A stretch of 64,000 nt of DNA from Deltaproteobacteria bacterium (GTDB lineage Bacteria; Myxococcota; Kuafuiibacteriia; Kuafuiibacteriales; Kuafuiibacteriaceae). The position numbers were made by a program, and so were the translations under genes. The number at the start of each line of letters is the position of its first letter. Within the stretch, counting starts at the first letter, position 1. The stretch lies in assembly GCA_016703535.1 (NCBI GenBank), contig JADJBV010000001.1:1302001-1366000 (forward strand), in the 5' to 3' direction. The notes under the pieces are model-generated. The model was not told where the DNA came from, made no database searches, and worked only from the letters and a program-made list of their open reading frames with translations. This document shows, piece after piece, positions 50,063-58,358 of this stretch.

Positions 50063-51573
50063 CCTTCGACCCCCGTCAGGGTTCGGGTTCCCTGCCGATC
50101 ATCTTGGAAGACGACCTCCCGGTGATCGAGGAGTTCGCCACCACCGACACTCCGCCGGGCGGGGTGTTGGAGCGAGAGATCCGGCTGGCGGAGCTGCTCG
50201 ACATGAAGGCCTTCCGGGAGGTCTGCGCGAGCTTCGTCGACCTCTACAAGATCGGCATCAAGATCTTCGATCGGGACGGCACCAAGTTGGTCGACATCCG
50301 GGTCGGCAACGGCGACTGGTGTGGCTACATCTTCGCCCACCCCACGGGGCGCCACGAGTGCACCGGCCTGGTCACCAAGATCAAGCAGTTCAACTACCCG
50401 GGCCTCGAGCAAGGGGAGGTGGTGGAACAACACTGCTTCTCCGGCCTCAAGTACGTGATCATGCCGATCACCTACGGCGGCGATCTTTTGGGCCGGGTCA
50501 TCTACGGGCCTTTTTTGCCGGGAGATCTGCGGTCCCCGGGCGAAGAGGTCACCAAGTGGGCCGACTTCGATCCCCAACGGCTCTGGAGTTACGGCGACAA
50601 GATCCGGCGAGCCCCGGACGAGATGGTCATCAAGATCCTCACCAACTTCCGGGGGGTGGTCGACACCATCACCTTCGTGGCGATGAAGGCCCTGATGACC
50701 AGCCAACTCCACGTGGAGTCCATCACCGCCAGCTACAACGAGTTGTCCCAAGCCAACCGGCGCCTGCGGGAGTCCTTCGAGAAGTTGCAGGAGCTGGATC
50801 GCCTGAAGTCGAACTTCTTGGCGATGATCAGCCACGAGCTCCGGACCCCGTTGACCAGCGTCATCGGTTATTCGGAGATGTTGGTCGAGGGCATGGCCGG
50901 CCCGATCAACGAAGAGCAGCGCCAGTTTTTGGGCACCATCAAGGAGAAGGGCGAAAGCCTGCTGGAGCTGATCGGCTCCTTGCTCGACATGTCCAAGATC
51001 GAGGCGGGGGCCATGGACGTGCACCCCAGCGAACTCCACGTGCCGGAGCTGCTCGAGGCCGCCAAGACCTATATCGTGCCTCAGGCCGCGAAGAAGCAGG
51101 TCCGGCTGGTGGTGGAGTGTGAACCAGGCTTGCCCCAGCTGATGGCCGATCGGGACAAGGTCAAGCAGTCCCTGATCAACCTCCTCGGCAACGCGGTGAA
51201 GTTTACGCCCCAACAAGGCACCATCCGCATCGGGGCCCGGCTTTTTGTGGGCCCGCGCCGGAAGAACGCCGCCGCCGGGCGTTTTGGCGCCCCCGACGAG
51301 CGTTTTGTGCGCTTTGACGTCAGCGACACCGGGATCGGGATCCCGGCCGACAAGTTGGAGCGGGTGTTCCAGAGCTTCTATCAGGTCGACAACTCGATCA
51401 CCCGGGAGTACGGGGGCACCGGCCTGGGTTTGGCGATCGTCAAGCGCTTCGTCGAGGCCCACCAAGGTGAGATCTGGGTCGAGAGCCACGAGGGCCGCGG
51501 CACCACCTTCTCCCTCCTGTTCCCGCTCGAGAAGCCCCGAACCGGTGACGTGGTCGAGGCCCCCCGTTTCTAA
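50059..51573 (+). CDS. PocR-domain sensor histidine kinase
   Basis: About 504 aa from GTG 50059. The N-terminal PocR ligand-binding domain (residues about 40-185) carries FREVCASFVDLYKIGIKIFD and the Cys-containing pieces WCGYIFAHP, HECTGLV and EQHCFSGLKYVIMPI. A coiled linker follows. The HisKA domain has the phospho-acceptor His in MISHELRTPLTSVIGYS, and the HATPase domain has NLLGNAVKF, DTGIGIPADKL, and GGTGLGLAI. Soluble. No response regulator is adjacent; the coupled partner is an MglA-like GTPase, so it may relay to polarity control. Confidence 0.92.
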   Translation: MTFDPRQGSGSLPIILEDDLPVIEEFATTDTPPGGVLEREIRLAELLDMKAFREVCASFVDLYKIGIKIFDRDGTKLVDIRVGNGDWCGYIFAHPTGRHECTGLVTKIKQFNYPGLEQGEVVEQHCFSGLKYVIMPITYGGDLLGRVIYGPFLPGDLRSPGEEVTKWADFDPQRLWSYGDKIRRAPDEMVIKILTNFRGVVDTITFVAMKALMTSQLHVESITASYNELSQANRRLRESFEKLQELDRLKSNFLAMISHELRTPLTSVIGYSEMLVEGMAGPINEEQRQFLGTIKEKGESLLELIGSLLDMSKIEAGAMDVHPSELHVPELLEAAKTYIVPQAAKKQVRLVVECEPGLPQLMADRDKVKQSLINLLGNAVKFTPQQGTIRIGARLFVGPRRKNAAAGRFGAPDERFVRFDVSDTGIGIPADKLERVFQSFYQVDNSITREYGGTGLGLAIVKRFVEAHQGEIWVESHEGRGTTFSLLFPLEKPRTGDVVEAPRF

Positions 51574-51614
51574 GGCTTGCGGCGGCGCCCCGGCCTCGAT
51601 AACTTCCCGCCACC

Positions 51615-52361
51615 ATGGGCCCAGGAACTGGCAGCGGCCTCGCATACCAACGCATCTTGCTCAAGCTCTCGGGCGAAGCCCTCTCCGCTGAAGGCAAAGC
51701 CATCAGCCCGGCGATCCTCTCCCGGGTCTCGGAAGAGGTGCGGGAGGTCCACGGCCTCGGCGTGCAGATCGGCCTGGTGATCGGCGGCGGCAACATCTTC
51801 CGCGGCGTCTCGGCGGCCACGTCGGGCATGGACCGGGCGACCGCCGACTACATGGGCATGTTGGCCACCACCATCAACGCCTTGGCGTTACAAGACGCTC
51901 TGGAGAAGGCGGGCCTCGAGACCCGGGTGCAGAGCGCCATCAAGATGGAGCAGATCGCTGAGCCGTACATTCGGCGACGGGCGGTCCGGCACCTGGAGCA
52001 GGGGAGGGTGGTGATCTTCGCGGCCGGCACCGGCAACCCGTACTTCACCACCGACACCGCGGCCTCGCTGCGGGCCATGGAGATCAACGCCCAAGCCATC
52101 TTCAAGGCGACCAAGGTCGACGGCGTCTACGACAAAGACCCGATGAAACATGGGGACGCGCGCCGCTACCGGCAGATCAGCTACCTGGACGCCCTCAACA
52201 TGGGCCTGAAGGTGATGGACGCGACCGCGATCTCGCTGTGCATGGACAACACGTTGCCGATCGTCGTGTTCGCCATGGAGCAGCCTGGCAATCTCAAGCA
52301 AGTATTGATGGGCCACGAGATCGGGACTCGGGTGGCGAAGGTCGTCACCGAGTTGGCCTGA
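51615..52361 (+). CDS. pyrH: UMP kinase
   Basis: 248 aa. Phosphorylates UMP to UDP; amino-acid-kinase fold. Recognised by RILLKLSGEALSAEGK, GVQIGLVIGGGNIFRG, DYMGMLATTINALALQDALE, and VDGVYDKDPMKHGDARRYRQ. ATG start clear. First gene of the conserved pyrH-frr-uppS-cdsA-rseP run; the usual rpsB-tsf are not upstream here. Confidence 0.95.
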   Translation: MGPGTGSGLAYQRILLKLSGEALSAEGKAISPAILSRVSEEVREVHGLGVQIGLVIGGGNIFRGVSAATSGMDRATADYMGMLATTINALALQDALEKAGLETRVQSAIKMEQIAEPYIRRRAVRHLEQGRVVIFAAGTGNPYFTTDTAASLRAMEINAQAIFKATKVDGVYDKDPMKHGDARRYRQISYLDALNMGLKVMDATAISLCMDNTLPIVVFAMEQPGNLKQVLMGHEIGTRVAKVVTELA

Positions 52362-52390
52362 GCTCGGCTGCCTCAGCGAAGGGAAGATCC

Positions 52391-52951
52391 ATGAAGGAAG
52401 AAGTGCTCAAGGACCTCCAAGAAAAGGGAAAGGGCGCCACCGAGGCCCTCAAGCAGGCGCTGATGCGGATCCGCACCGGCCGGGCCAACCTGTCGATGCT
52501 CGATCCGATCCGCGTCGACTACTACGGCAGCAAGTCGCCCCTGAACCAGGTGGCGACCTTGGCAGTGGCCGACGCCCGCTTGATCACCGTCAAGCCCTTC
52601 GACAAGTCGATGTTGTCGGAGATCGAGAAGGCGCTCCGCAACCACAACGAGCTGGGCATCTCCCCGCAGAACGACGGCGACAAGATCCTGCTGCCGATCC
52701 CGCCCCTGACCGAAGAGCGGCGCAAGGAGTTCACCAAGGTCGCCAAGACCAAGGGTGAAGACGCGAAGGTGGCGGTGCGGAACGCCCGGCGCGACGCCAA
52801 CGAGGCCCTCAAGAAGCTCGAGAAGGACGGCAAGTTGCCCGAGGACGACTCGAAGAAGGCTCAGGCCCAGGTCCAAAAGACCACCGACGACCTGGTCAAG
52901 ACGATCGAAGATCTCGTCTCCAAGAAGGAGAAGGAGATCATGGAAGTCTGA
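52391..52951 (+). CDS. frr: Ribosome recycling factor
   Basis: 186 aa from ATG 52391, 29 bases after pyrH and preceded by GGGAAGAT. Matches RRF throughout: RTGRANLSMLDPIRVDYYGS, LNQVATLAVADARLITVKPF, GDKILLPIPPLTEERRKEF, and RNARRDANEALKKLEK. It dissociates ribosomes after termination together with EF-G. The stop overlaps the next ATG by one base (TGATG). Confidence 0.96.
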   Translation: MKEEVLKDLQEKGKGATEALKQALMRIRTGRANLSMLDPIRVDYYGSKSPLNQVATLAVADARLITVKPFDKSMLSEIEKALRNHNELGISPQNDGDKILLPIPPLTEERRKEFTKVAKTKGEDAKVAVRNARRDANEALKKLEKDGKLPEDDSKKAQAQVQKTTDDLVKTIEDLVSKKEKEIMEV

Positions 52952-53730
52952 TGTCCGATCCGGTCCCAGCGCCGCCGCCGGGCTACACCGGGGCGGCCTG
53001 GTTGCCACGCCACGTGGCGATCATCATGGACGGCAACGGCCGCTGGGCCGAACGCCGGGGCCGGCCGCGCCTCGAGGGCCACGCCTACGGCGCCCAGTCG
53101 GTGCGGGAGATCGTGACCGCCTGCCGGGAGCTCGACTCGATCAAGGCCCTCACCCTCTACGCCTTTTCCGTCCAGAACTGGGGCCGCCCCGACGAAGAGG
53201 TCGAACACCTGATGGGCCTGCTCCTCGACTACCTGGTCGAGGAGAAGAGCACGATCATGGACAACGGCATTCGCCTCCAGGCCATCGGCCAGATCGATCG
53301 GCTGCCGGCCAAGGTCCTCGGCCAGCTGCGTTACCTGGAGGAGTTGTCCAAGGCCAACCGGGACATGACCTTGACCTTGGCCCTCTCCTACGGGGGGCGA
53401 GAAGAGATCGTCTTGGCCTGTCAACGGGTCGCGGCCCGGGTCCTCGCCGGCGAACTTGCGGTCGAAGCCATCGACGAGTCCGAGATCGAAAAACACCTCT
53501 ACACCCACGATCTGCCGCCGGTGGACCTCTTGATCCGCACCAGCGGCGAGATGCGGATCTCCAACTTCCTGCTCTGGCAGGTGGCCTACGCCGAGATCGT
53601 GGTGACCGACGTGTTGTGGCCCGACTTTCGGAGGCCCGAGCTCTACGCCAGCCTCGAACAGTACAAGGGGCGGCAACGACGGTACGGCCTGACCGGCGCC
53701 CAGGTGACGCCGCCGTCGACGGGCAGCTGA
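52951..53730 (+). CDS. uppS: Undecaprenyl diphosphate synthase
   Basis: 259 aa. Makes C55 undecaprenyl diphosphate, lipid carrier for peptidoglycan. HVAIIMDGNGRWAERRGRPR (catalytic Asp and P-loop), TLYAFSVQNWGRP, LALSYGGREEIV and DLLIRTSGEMRISNFLLWQ are all present. One-base overlap with frr and directly followed by cdsA. Confidence 0.95.
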   Translation: MSDPVPAPPPGYTGAAWLPRHVAIIMDGNGRWAERRGRPRLEGHAYGAQSVREIVTACRELDSIKALTLYAFSVQNWGRPDEEVEHLMGLLLDYLVEEKSTIMDNGIRLQAIGQIDRLPAKVLGQLRYLEELSKANRDMTLTLALSYGGREEIVLACQRVAARVLAGELAVEAIDESEIEKHLYTHDLPPVDLLIRTSGEMRISNFLLWQVAYAEIVVTDVLWPDFRRPELYASLEQYKGRQRRYGLTGAQVTPPSTGS

Positions 53731-53732
53731 CC

Positions 53733-54557
53733 TTGTTGACCCGGATCATCAGCGCGCTGATCGCCCTCCCGCTGGCGGTGTTCTTGATCGAGGCCGGTGG
53801 CTGGGCCTTTTTGGGGTTGGTGACCTTCGTCGGGGGCGCCTGCGTCTGGGAGGTCCTGGGCATGACCCAACCCGACGACCGCCCGACCCAGGTGGTGTTC
53901 ACCGCGATCGGCGCCGGCTTGTGCGTTGGGATCCTGACGGGGCGCATGGGAGGAGCCGCGGCCTTGCCGATCGCCACCCTCCTGCCGATCGGGGCCTTGG
54001 TGTGGTTCCTGTTCCGGACCGGCGGCATGGAGACCGTCGGCGCCCGTTCGGCCTTCGCGATCACCGGTCTTTGGTGGGGTGGGGCCTTGTTGGCGACCAC
54101 CGCCTCCCTTCGCCTTTTGCCGGCGGGCTCGGGTTGGCTCTACCTGGCCTGCATGTTGGCCTGGGGCAGCGACACCGCCGCCTACTTCACCGGCCGTTTT
54201 TTGGGGAAACACAAGCTCTACGAGAAGGTCAGCCCCAAAAAGACCTGGGAAGGGGCCATCGGCGGGGTGATCTTCGCCACGTTGGGCGCCTTCGGGATCC
54301 GGGCCTTTTTCGAGCTCCCGATCGGCACCGTCGACCTGGCGATCTTGGCTCCGATGGCGGCGATCCTCGGCCAGGTCGGGGATCTGGCGGAGAGCATGTT
54401 GAAGCGGTCGGTCGGCGTGAAGGACTCGGGGACCATCATGCCCGGACACGGCGGCCTCTTCGATCGGGTGGACGCTCTGATCTTCACCGGCCCCCCGATC
54501 TTGGCCTACGCGACCTTGGTCCTCGGCCACTCGGTCAACTGGCTGAATCTCCCGTGA
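53733..54557 (+). CDS. cdsA: Phosphatidate cytidylyltransferase
   Basis: About 274 aa from TTG 53733 or 53736 (no ATG is near). Multi-pass membrane protein, with hydrophobic segments from residue 5 (RIISALIALPLAVFLIEAGG). The CdsA signature is clear in the C-terminal half: DTAAYFTGRFLGKHKLYE, SPKKTWEGAIGG, and SVGVKDSGTIMPGHGGLFDR with metal ligands. It makes CDP-diacylglycerol. Follows uppS by two bases. Confidence 0.93.
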   Translation: MLTRIISALIALPLAVFLIEAGGWAFLGLVTFVGGACVWEVLGMTQPDDRPTQVVFTAIGAGLCVGILTGRMGGAAALPIATLLPIGALVWFLFRTGGMETVGARSAFAITGLWWGGALLATTASLRLLPAGSGWLYLACMLAWGSDTAAYFTGRFLGKHKLYEKVSPKKTWEGAIGGVIFATLGAFGIRAFFELPIGTVDLAILAPMAAILGQVGDLAESMLKRSVGVKDSGTIMPGHGGLFDRVDALIFTGPPILAYATLVLGHSVNWLNLP

Positions 54558-54570
54558 TTTAGGCGACAGT

Positions 54571-54588
54571 CGGTTCAAACCCGAACCG
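54571..54588. promoter_or_regulatory. Inverted repeat between cdsA and rseP
   Basis: CGGTTC-AAACCC-GAACCG is a perfect 6-bp inverted repeat in the 81-base gap. There is no T-run, so a Rho-independent terminator is unlikely; an operator for rseP or an internal transcription control element is possible. Confidence 0.35.
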
Positions 54589-54638
54589 GCCCGGGGCGCG
54601 AACGTTTTGCCCCCCTCACGTGTTATGCTCGACAACTC

Positions 54639-56357
54639 ATGGAAGCCCCCTGGAGCTTTGGCCCATCGGCGGTCGCGGCCTTTATCGTCTTCATCGGCGT
54701 CCTGATCTTCGTCCACGAGCTGGGCCACTTTTTGGCCGCCAAATACTTCAACATCAAGGTCCTCAAATTTTCCCTCGGTTTTGGGCCTTCGCTGCTCTCC
54801 TTCACCCGGGGTGAGACCACCTACCAGATCGCCGCCATCCCCCTCGGCGGCTACGTCAAGATGGTCGGGGACGTCCCCGGTGAAGACGTACACCCCGATG
54901 ACCGGGGCCGCTCCTTCACCTCGGCGCCGATCTACCAACGGGCGGTCGTCGCCTTGGCCGGGCCGGCCTTCAACCTGGTGTTCCCGATCCTCTGTTTTTT
55001 CGCCTACAACGTCCTCGGCCCCCAGGTGATCGCGCCGATCGTGGGGCAGATCGAGATCGGCCAACCCGCGGATCGAGCGGGCCTCAAGCCCGGAGATCGG
55101 ATCGTCGCGGTCGATGGCCATCGGACTTGGAGCTTTCGGCGGATCACCGAGCTGATCTCGGCGCGGCCCGGCCGCCAGGTGCCTCTTGAGGTCGAGCGGG
55201 ACGGCCAACAGCTCAACTTGGTGGTCACCCCCGACGCGATCCGGGACGAAAACCTCTTCGGCAGCCCCGAGGAGCGGGGGATCATCGCGGTCAGCACCAC
55301 CCGGGAAGGCACCCGAGTGGGGGTGGTCGATCCCCAAAAAGCCGTCGGCTTCACCACCGGCGATCAGGTCTTGAGCGTCGACGGCCACGGGGTCACCACC
55401 TCGGACCAGCTGGTCCGGGCCATCAAGCAGGCCGCCGGCAAGAAGGTCGCCATCGTGGTCAGTCGGCCCGAAGCGAAGGTGGCCGGGGACCTGCTCTACG
55501 CCTCTGCGGGTCAGCCCGTGACCTTGGAGCTCGAGATCCCCGCCGACGCGACCGGCCTCGCTGAGTTGGGCCTCGCCTCCTCCGAGATGTTCCTGCGCAA
55601 GTTGGTGCCGGGGGGCGCCGCCGATCGGGCGGGCCTGCGCCCGGGCGACCAGATCCTGGCCGTCAACGGCCGCGCGATCCGCTTGTTCTGGTCGTACCTG
55701 CTCGAACAAAAAAACGCCGCCGACAAGCCCCTGAAGTTGACGGTGGCCCGGGACGGACAAACCCAAGAGGTGGAGCTGGTGGCCGAGGCCAAGACCTGCG
55801 TCCACGACGTCACCAAAAGGCCGACCACCCTCTACGATCCCGGGCTGGGCCTGGGGGACTTGGGGCCCGAGGCCAGCTGCTCCACCCTGCAGGAGCGGCA
55901 GCAGACCTTGGCCCACTGGAGTTCGGTGGTCGCCCCCGAGACCGAAGAGGCTCGGCTCACTTTGCCCGAGGCGCTGTGGGCCAGCGTGCGCCAGACCGGC
56001 GAGGTGATCGGCTTCGTGGGCACTGGTTTGTTCAAGTTGTTTTCGGCCGAGATCTCGGTCGACAACGTCGGCGGGCCCATCCAACTCTTCAAGCTGGCGG
56101 CCCAGGCGGCCGAGGTCGGCGTCTTCGCGTACCTGCGGATGTTGGCGTTGATCTCGGTGAACCTCGGCCTGATCAACCTCTTGCCCATCCCGATCTTCGA
56201 CGGTGGCCACTTGGTGTTCTGTTTGGTCGAAGCCATCAAACGACAGCCGGTTTCGCTGCGGGCTCGGGAGGCGGCCAGCATCATCGGCATCGCCATCTTG
56301 GTGGCGCTGTTGGTCTTGGCGCTCCGCAACGACATCCTCTCCCTCGGGATCTTCTAG
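54639..56357 (+). CDS. rseP: RseP/site-2-type intramembrane zinc metalloprotease with three PDZ-like domains
   Basis: 572 aa, longer than the usual 430-450. N-terminal membrane segment with the HELGH zinc motif (FVHELGHFLAAKY), then PDZ-like repeats: around IGQPADRAGLKPGDRIVAVD, QKAVGFTTGDQVLSVDGHG and GGAADRAGLRPGDQILAVNG. The second metal-ligand region follows in NLLPIPIFDGGHLVFCLVEA, and C-terminal membrane helices close it. It cleaves membrane-anchored anti-sigma factors or remnant signal peptides. Three PDZ-like units is one more than the E. coli enzyme. Confidence 0.92.
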   Translation: MEAPWSFGPSAVAAFIVFIGVLIFVHELGHFLAAKYFNIKVLKFSLGFGPSLLSFTRGETTYQIAAIPLGGYVKMVGDVPGEDVHPDDRGRSFTSAPIYQRAVVALAGPAFNLVFPILCFFAYNVLGPQVIAPIVGQIEIGQPADRAGLKPGDRIVAVDGHRTWSFRRITELISARPGRQVPLEVERDGQQLNLVVTPDAIRDENLFGSPEERGIIAVSTTREGTRVGVVDPQKAVGFTTGDQVLSVDGHGVTTSDQLVRAIKQAAGKKVAIVVSRPEAKVAGDLLYASAGQPVTLELEIPADATGLAELGLASSEMFLRKLVPGGAADRAGLRPGDQILAVNGRAIRLFWSYLLEQKNAADKPLKLTVARDGQTQEVELVAEAKTCVHDVTKRPTTLYDPGLGLGDLGPEASCSTLQERQQTLAHWSSVVAPETEEARLTLPEALWASVRQTGEVIGFVGTGLFKLFSAEISVDNVGGPIQLFKLAAQAAEVGVFAYLRMLALISVNLGLINLLPIPIFDGGHLVFCLVEAIKRQPVSLRAREAASIIGIAILVALLVLALRNDILSLGIF

Positions 56358-56361
56358 CCGA

Positions 56362-57045
56362 ATGTTGTTGGCCGTGGAGACCGCAACCCGGCAGGGATCG
56401 GTGGCCCTCTACGGGGCTGAGGGCCTCACCTTTCAGGCGGAGCTCGGGCCGGATCCCAACCGCACCTTGGCCGAAACCGTGGCCCAGGCCGTCGCCGATC
56501 GCTGGAGTGAGATCGAGGCCTACGGGATCTCTGTCGGTCCCGGATCGTTCACCGGCCTGCGCATCGGGTTGTCCTTCGTGAAGGGCTTGGCGATCGCCCA
56601 AAAAAAGAAGTTGGTGCCGGTGTCGACCTTGGAGGTCTTGGCCGCCGAGCTGATCGAGGTCCACCCGGGGGCGGCCTATTATCTGCCGCTCCTCGACGCC
56701 AAAAAGCAGGAGGTCTACGCCGCCCTCTATCGCCCCGATCGCACCATCGATCCGATCTTGCCGCGAGGCCTCTACGCCGCCATCGAGGTGGTGGCTCGGG
56801 CCGCCGACAAGGCCGTGGTGTATGGCGGAGACGGCGCCTTGGTGGTCAGTCCGCCCGCGGGCTGGGTGGTGGCCTCTGGAGCCCCCCGGGCGGCGCGCCT
56901 GGCCGAGTTGGCCTGGGCCCGGCTCCAGGCAGGGGAGGGCCAGCCCGGGGCGACGGTGGATCTGCTCTACGATCAACCCGCGGCCGCCGAACGAAACCTG
57001 GGCCTGCCCGCACCACCCTTTGACTCGGGCGCTACGGGCTCATAA
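56362..57045 (+). CDS. tsaB: tRNA threonylcarbamoyl-adenosine biosynthesis protein TsaB
   Basis: 227 aa, ATG 56362. TsaB scaffolds TsaD in forming t6A on tRNAs that read ANN codons. LLAVETATRQGSVALYG and SVGPGSFTGLRIGLSFVKGL are the recognisable ASKHA-type motifs; PLLDAKKQEVYAALY follows. Cytoplasmic. Five bases after rseP. Confidence 0.92.
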   Translation: MLLAVETATRQGSVALYGAEGLTFQAELGPDPNRTLAETVAQAVADRWSEIEAYGISVGPGSFTGLRIGLSFVKGLAIAQKKKLVPVSTLEVLAAELIEVHPGAAYYLPLLDAKKQEVYAALYRPDRTIDPILPRGLYAAIEVVARAADKAVVYGGDGALVVSPPAGWVVASGAPRAARLAELAWARLQAGEGQPGATVDLLYDQPAAAERNLGLPAPPFDSGATGS

Positions 57046-57056
57046 GGAGGGCCGAG

Positions 57057-57266
57057 ATGGATGGAATGACCGGCGTACGCAGCGATGACCCGGCGGTGGC
57101 CGCCGAGATCGAGCGCCTGAGGAAAGAGCACCAAGAGCTGAAGGCCCGCCTGTCCGAGCTCAACTCTCGCCTCTACCTCAGCCCCGAAGAAGAGGTGGAG
57201 CGCAAGACGATCCAGAAGTTGAAGCTGCAGAAGAAGGATCGGTTGGCCGCCTTGGGCGCCTCCTGA
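57057..57266 (+). CDS. DUF465 (YdcH-type) small coiled-coil protein
   Basis: 69 aa with an excellent ribosome site (AGGAGGG). Mostly one helix pair with the conserved YdcH/DUF465 pattern: EIERLRKEHQELKARLSELN, then LYLSPEEEVERKTIQKLKLQ and KKDRLAAL. Small, cytoplasmic, function unknown in the family. Lies between tsaB and the dehydrogenase-like gene. Confidence 0.85.
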   Translation: MDGMTGVRSDDPAVAAEIERLRKEHQELKARLSELNSRLYLSPEEEVERKTIQKLKLQKKDRLAALGAS

Positions 57267-57282
57267 GCCGGTTGAAGAAGCC

Positions 57283-58224
57283 GTGAAGAAGATCCTGATC
57301 GTCGGCGCCCACACCGCCGTCGCCAAGTCCTTGGTGGAGTGCCTCCTCGAGCGGGATCTGGACGCCGAGCTCATCCGGGCCACGACCACCGACAACATCG
57401 AAGCCGAGCTGACCTTACTCGACGAACAAACCATCAAGAGCGCCGACCTGGCGGTCTTGGCCTTCGGCGGCAAGTTCGCCCGAGGCATTGGCGAAGGGCT
57501 GCTCAAGCTCAAGAAGCCGGTGATCGATTTGTCGGGCACCTTTTCGCCGACCGACGGCGCTCGGACCGTCTTCGGCGGCCTCGATCCCTTGGCCCATCTC
57601 CAGGTCGAGCCGGGTTCGGTGGTCTCCATCCCGATCGGCCCAGCGGCGCCGGTGGTCGCGGCCCTCGAGGCCCTGACCGCCTTTTTACCTCGGAGGGCCA
57701 CGGTGGTGACCCAAGAGTCCGCGGTCAGCTTCGATCAACCCGGCCTCGACGAACTTTCGGCCCAGGTCCGGGCGGTCTTCAACATGAAGGACGCCGAGAC
57801 CGAGATCTTTCGGGCCACCTTGGCCTTCAACAGCTGGCCCCTGGCCCCCGAAAGTGAAGAGGCGATGATCGCCCAGCTGCGGGCGGGTCTGGTGCCCCGG
57901 GCGCCGGCGTTGGTGGCCTTGCCCTTGTTCGTGACCCGGACCCTGGTCCCAACTTTTTCGGCGGACTCATTGGTGCTGGAGGTCGAGGTCGAGGGCACCC
58001 CCGACGCCGAGACCGTGGCCGGCGCGTTGGCCGCCGCTCGGACCCTCCACAAAGGTGATCCGGAGCTGGTGGCCCTGGACGCCGTGGGACGTGACGACGC
58101 CTTGGTCACCCACCTGCGGGTCGGTCCCGGCCGGATCGGCGCCTGGATGGCCTACGATCGCATGCGCCTCGGCAGCGCCACCCAAGCGGCCCGGCTGATC
58201 GAGGCTTGGCTCGCGCCGCGTTGA
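57283..58224 (+). CDS. Usg-like aspartate-semialdehyde dehydrogenase homologue without active-site Cys
   Basis: 313 aa, GTG start. N-terminal Rossmann unit of the ASADH family (KKILIVGAHTAVAKSLVECL, LAVLAFGGKFARGIGEGL), then QESAVSFDQPGLDEL matching the ASADH region after the active site. The active-site stretch that usually reads PNCST is PIGPAAPVV here, so the catalytic Cys is replaced, as in the E. coli paralogue Usg. It is unlikely to reduce aspartyl phosphate. Role unknown; maybe structural or in a different reaction. Confidence 0.82.
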   Translation: MKKILIVGAHTAVAKSLVECLLERDLDAELIRATTTDNIEAELTLLDEQTIKSADLAVLAFGGKFARGIGEGLLKLKKPVIDLSGTFSPTDGARTVFGGLDPLAHLQVEPGSVVSIPIGPAAPVVAALEALTAFLPRRATVVTQESAVSFDQPGLDELSAQVRAVFNMKDAETEIFRATLAFNSWPLAPESEEAMIAQLRAGLVPRAPALVALPLFVTRTLVPTFSADSLVLEVEVEGTPDAETVAGALAAARTLHKGDPELVALDAVGRDDALVTHLRVGPGRIGAWMAYDRMRLGSATQAARLIEAWLAPR

Positions 58225-58325
58225 GCTCGGGACAAACTGTCACGACCACCTCCGGGCCCTTGCCATCCTGGCATCCGTGGGCGGACCGAGGGCCGGGGAT
58301 TGGGCTGCCGCGCCGACCTAAATCG

Positions 58326-58341
58326 TGGTACGGCCCTTGCT
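58326..58341 (+). promoter_or_regulatory. Sigma-54-like promoter
   Basis: TGGTACGGCCCTTGCT fits the -24/-12 consensus (TGGCACGNNNNTTGCW), with GG and GC at the required spacing; only the fourth base differs. Transcription would start near 58352, seven bases before the ATG at 58359, leaving a very short leader. The sigma-54 factor and its activator are not in the window. Confidence 0.45.
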
Positions 58342-58358
58342 GAGGTCCTGACCCGTTC

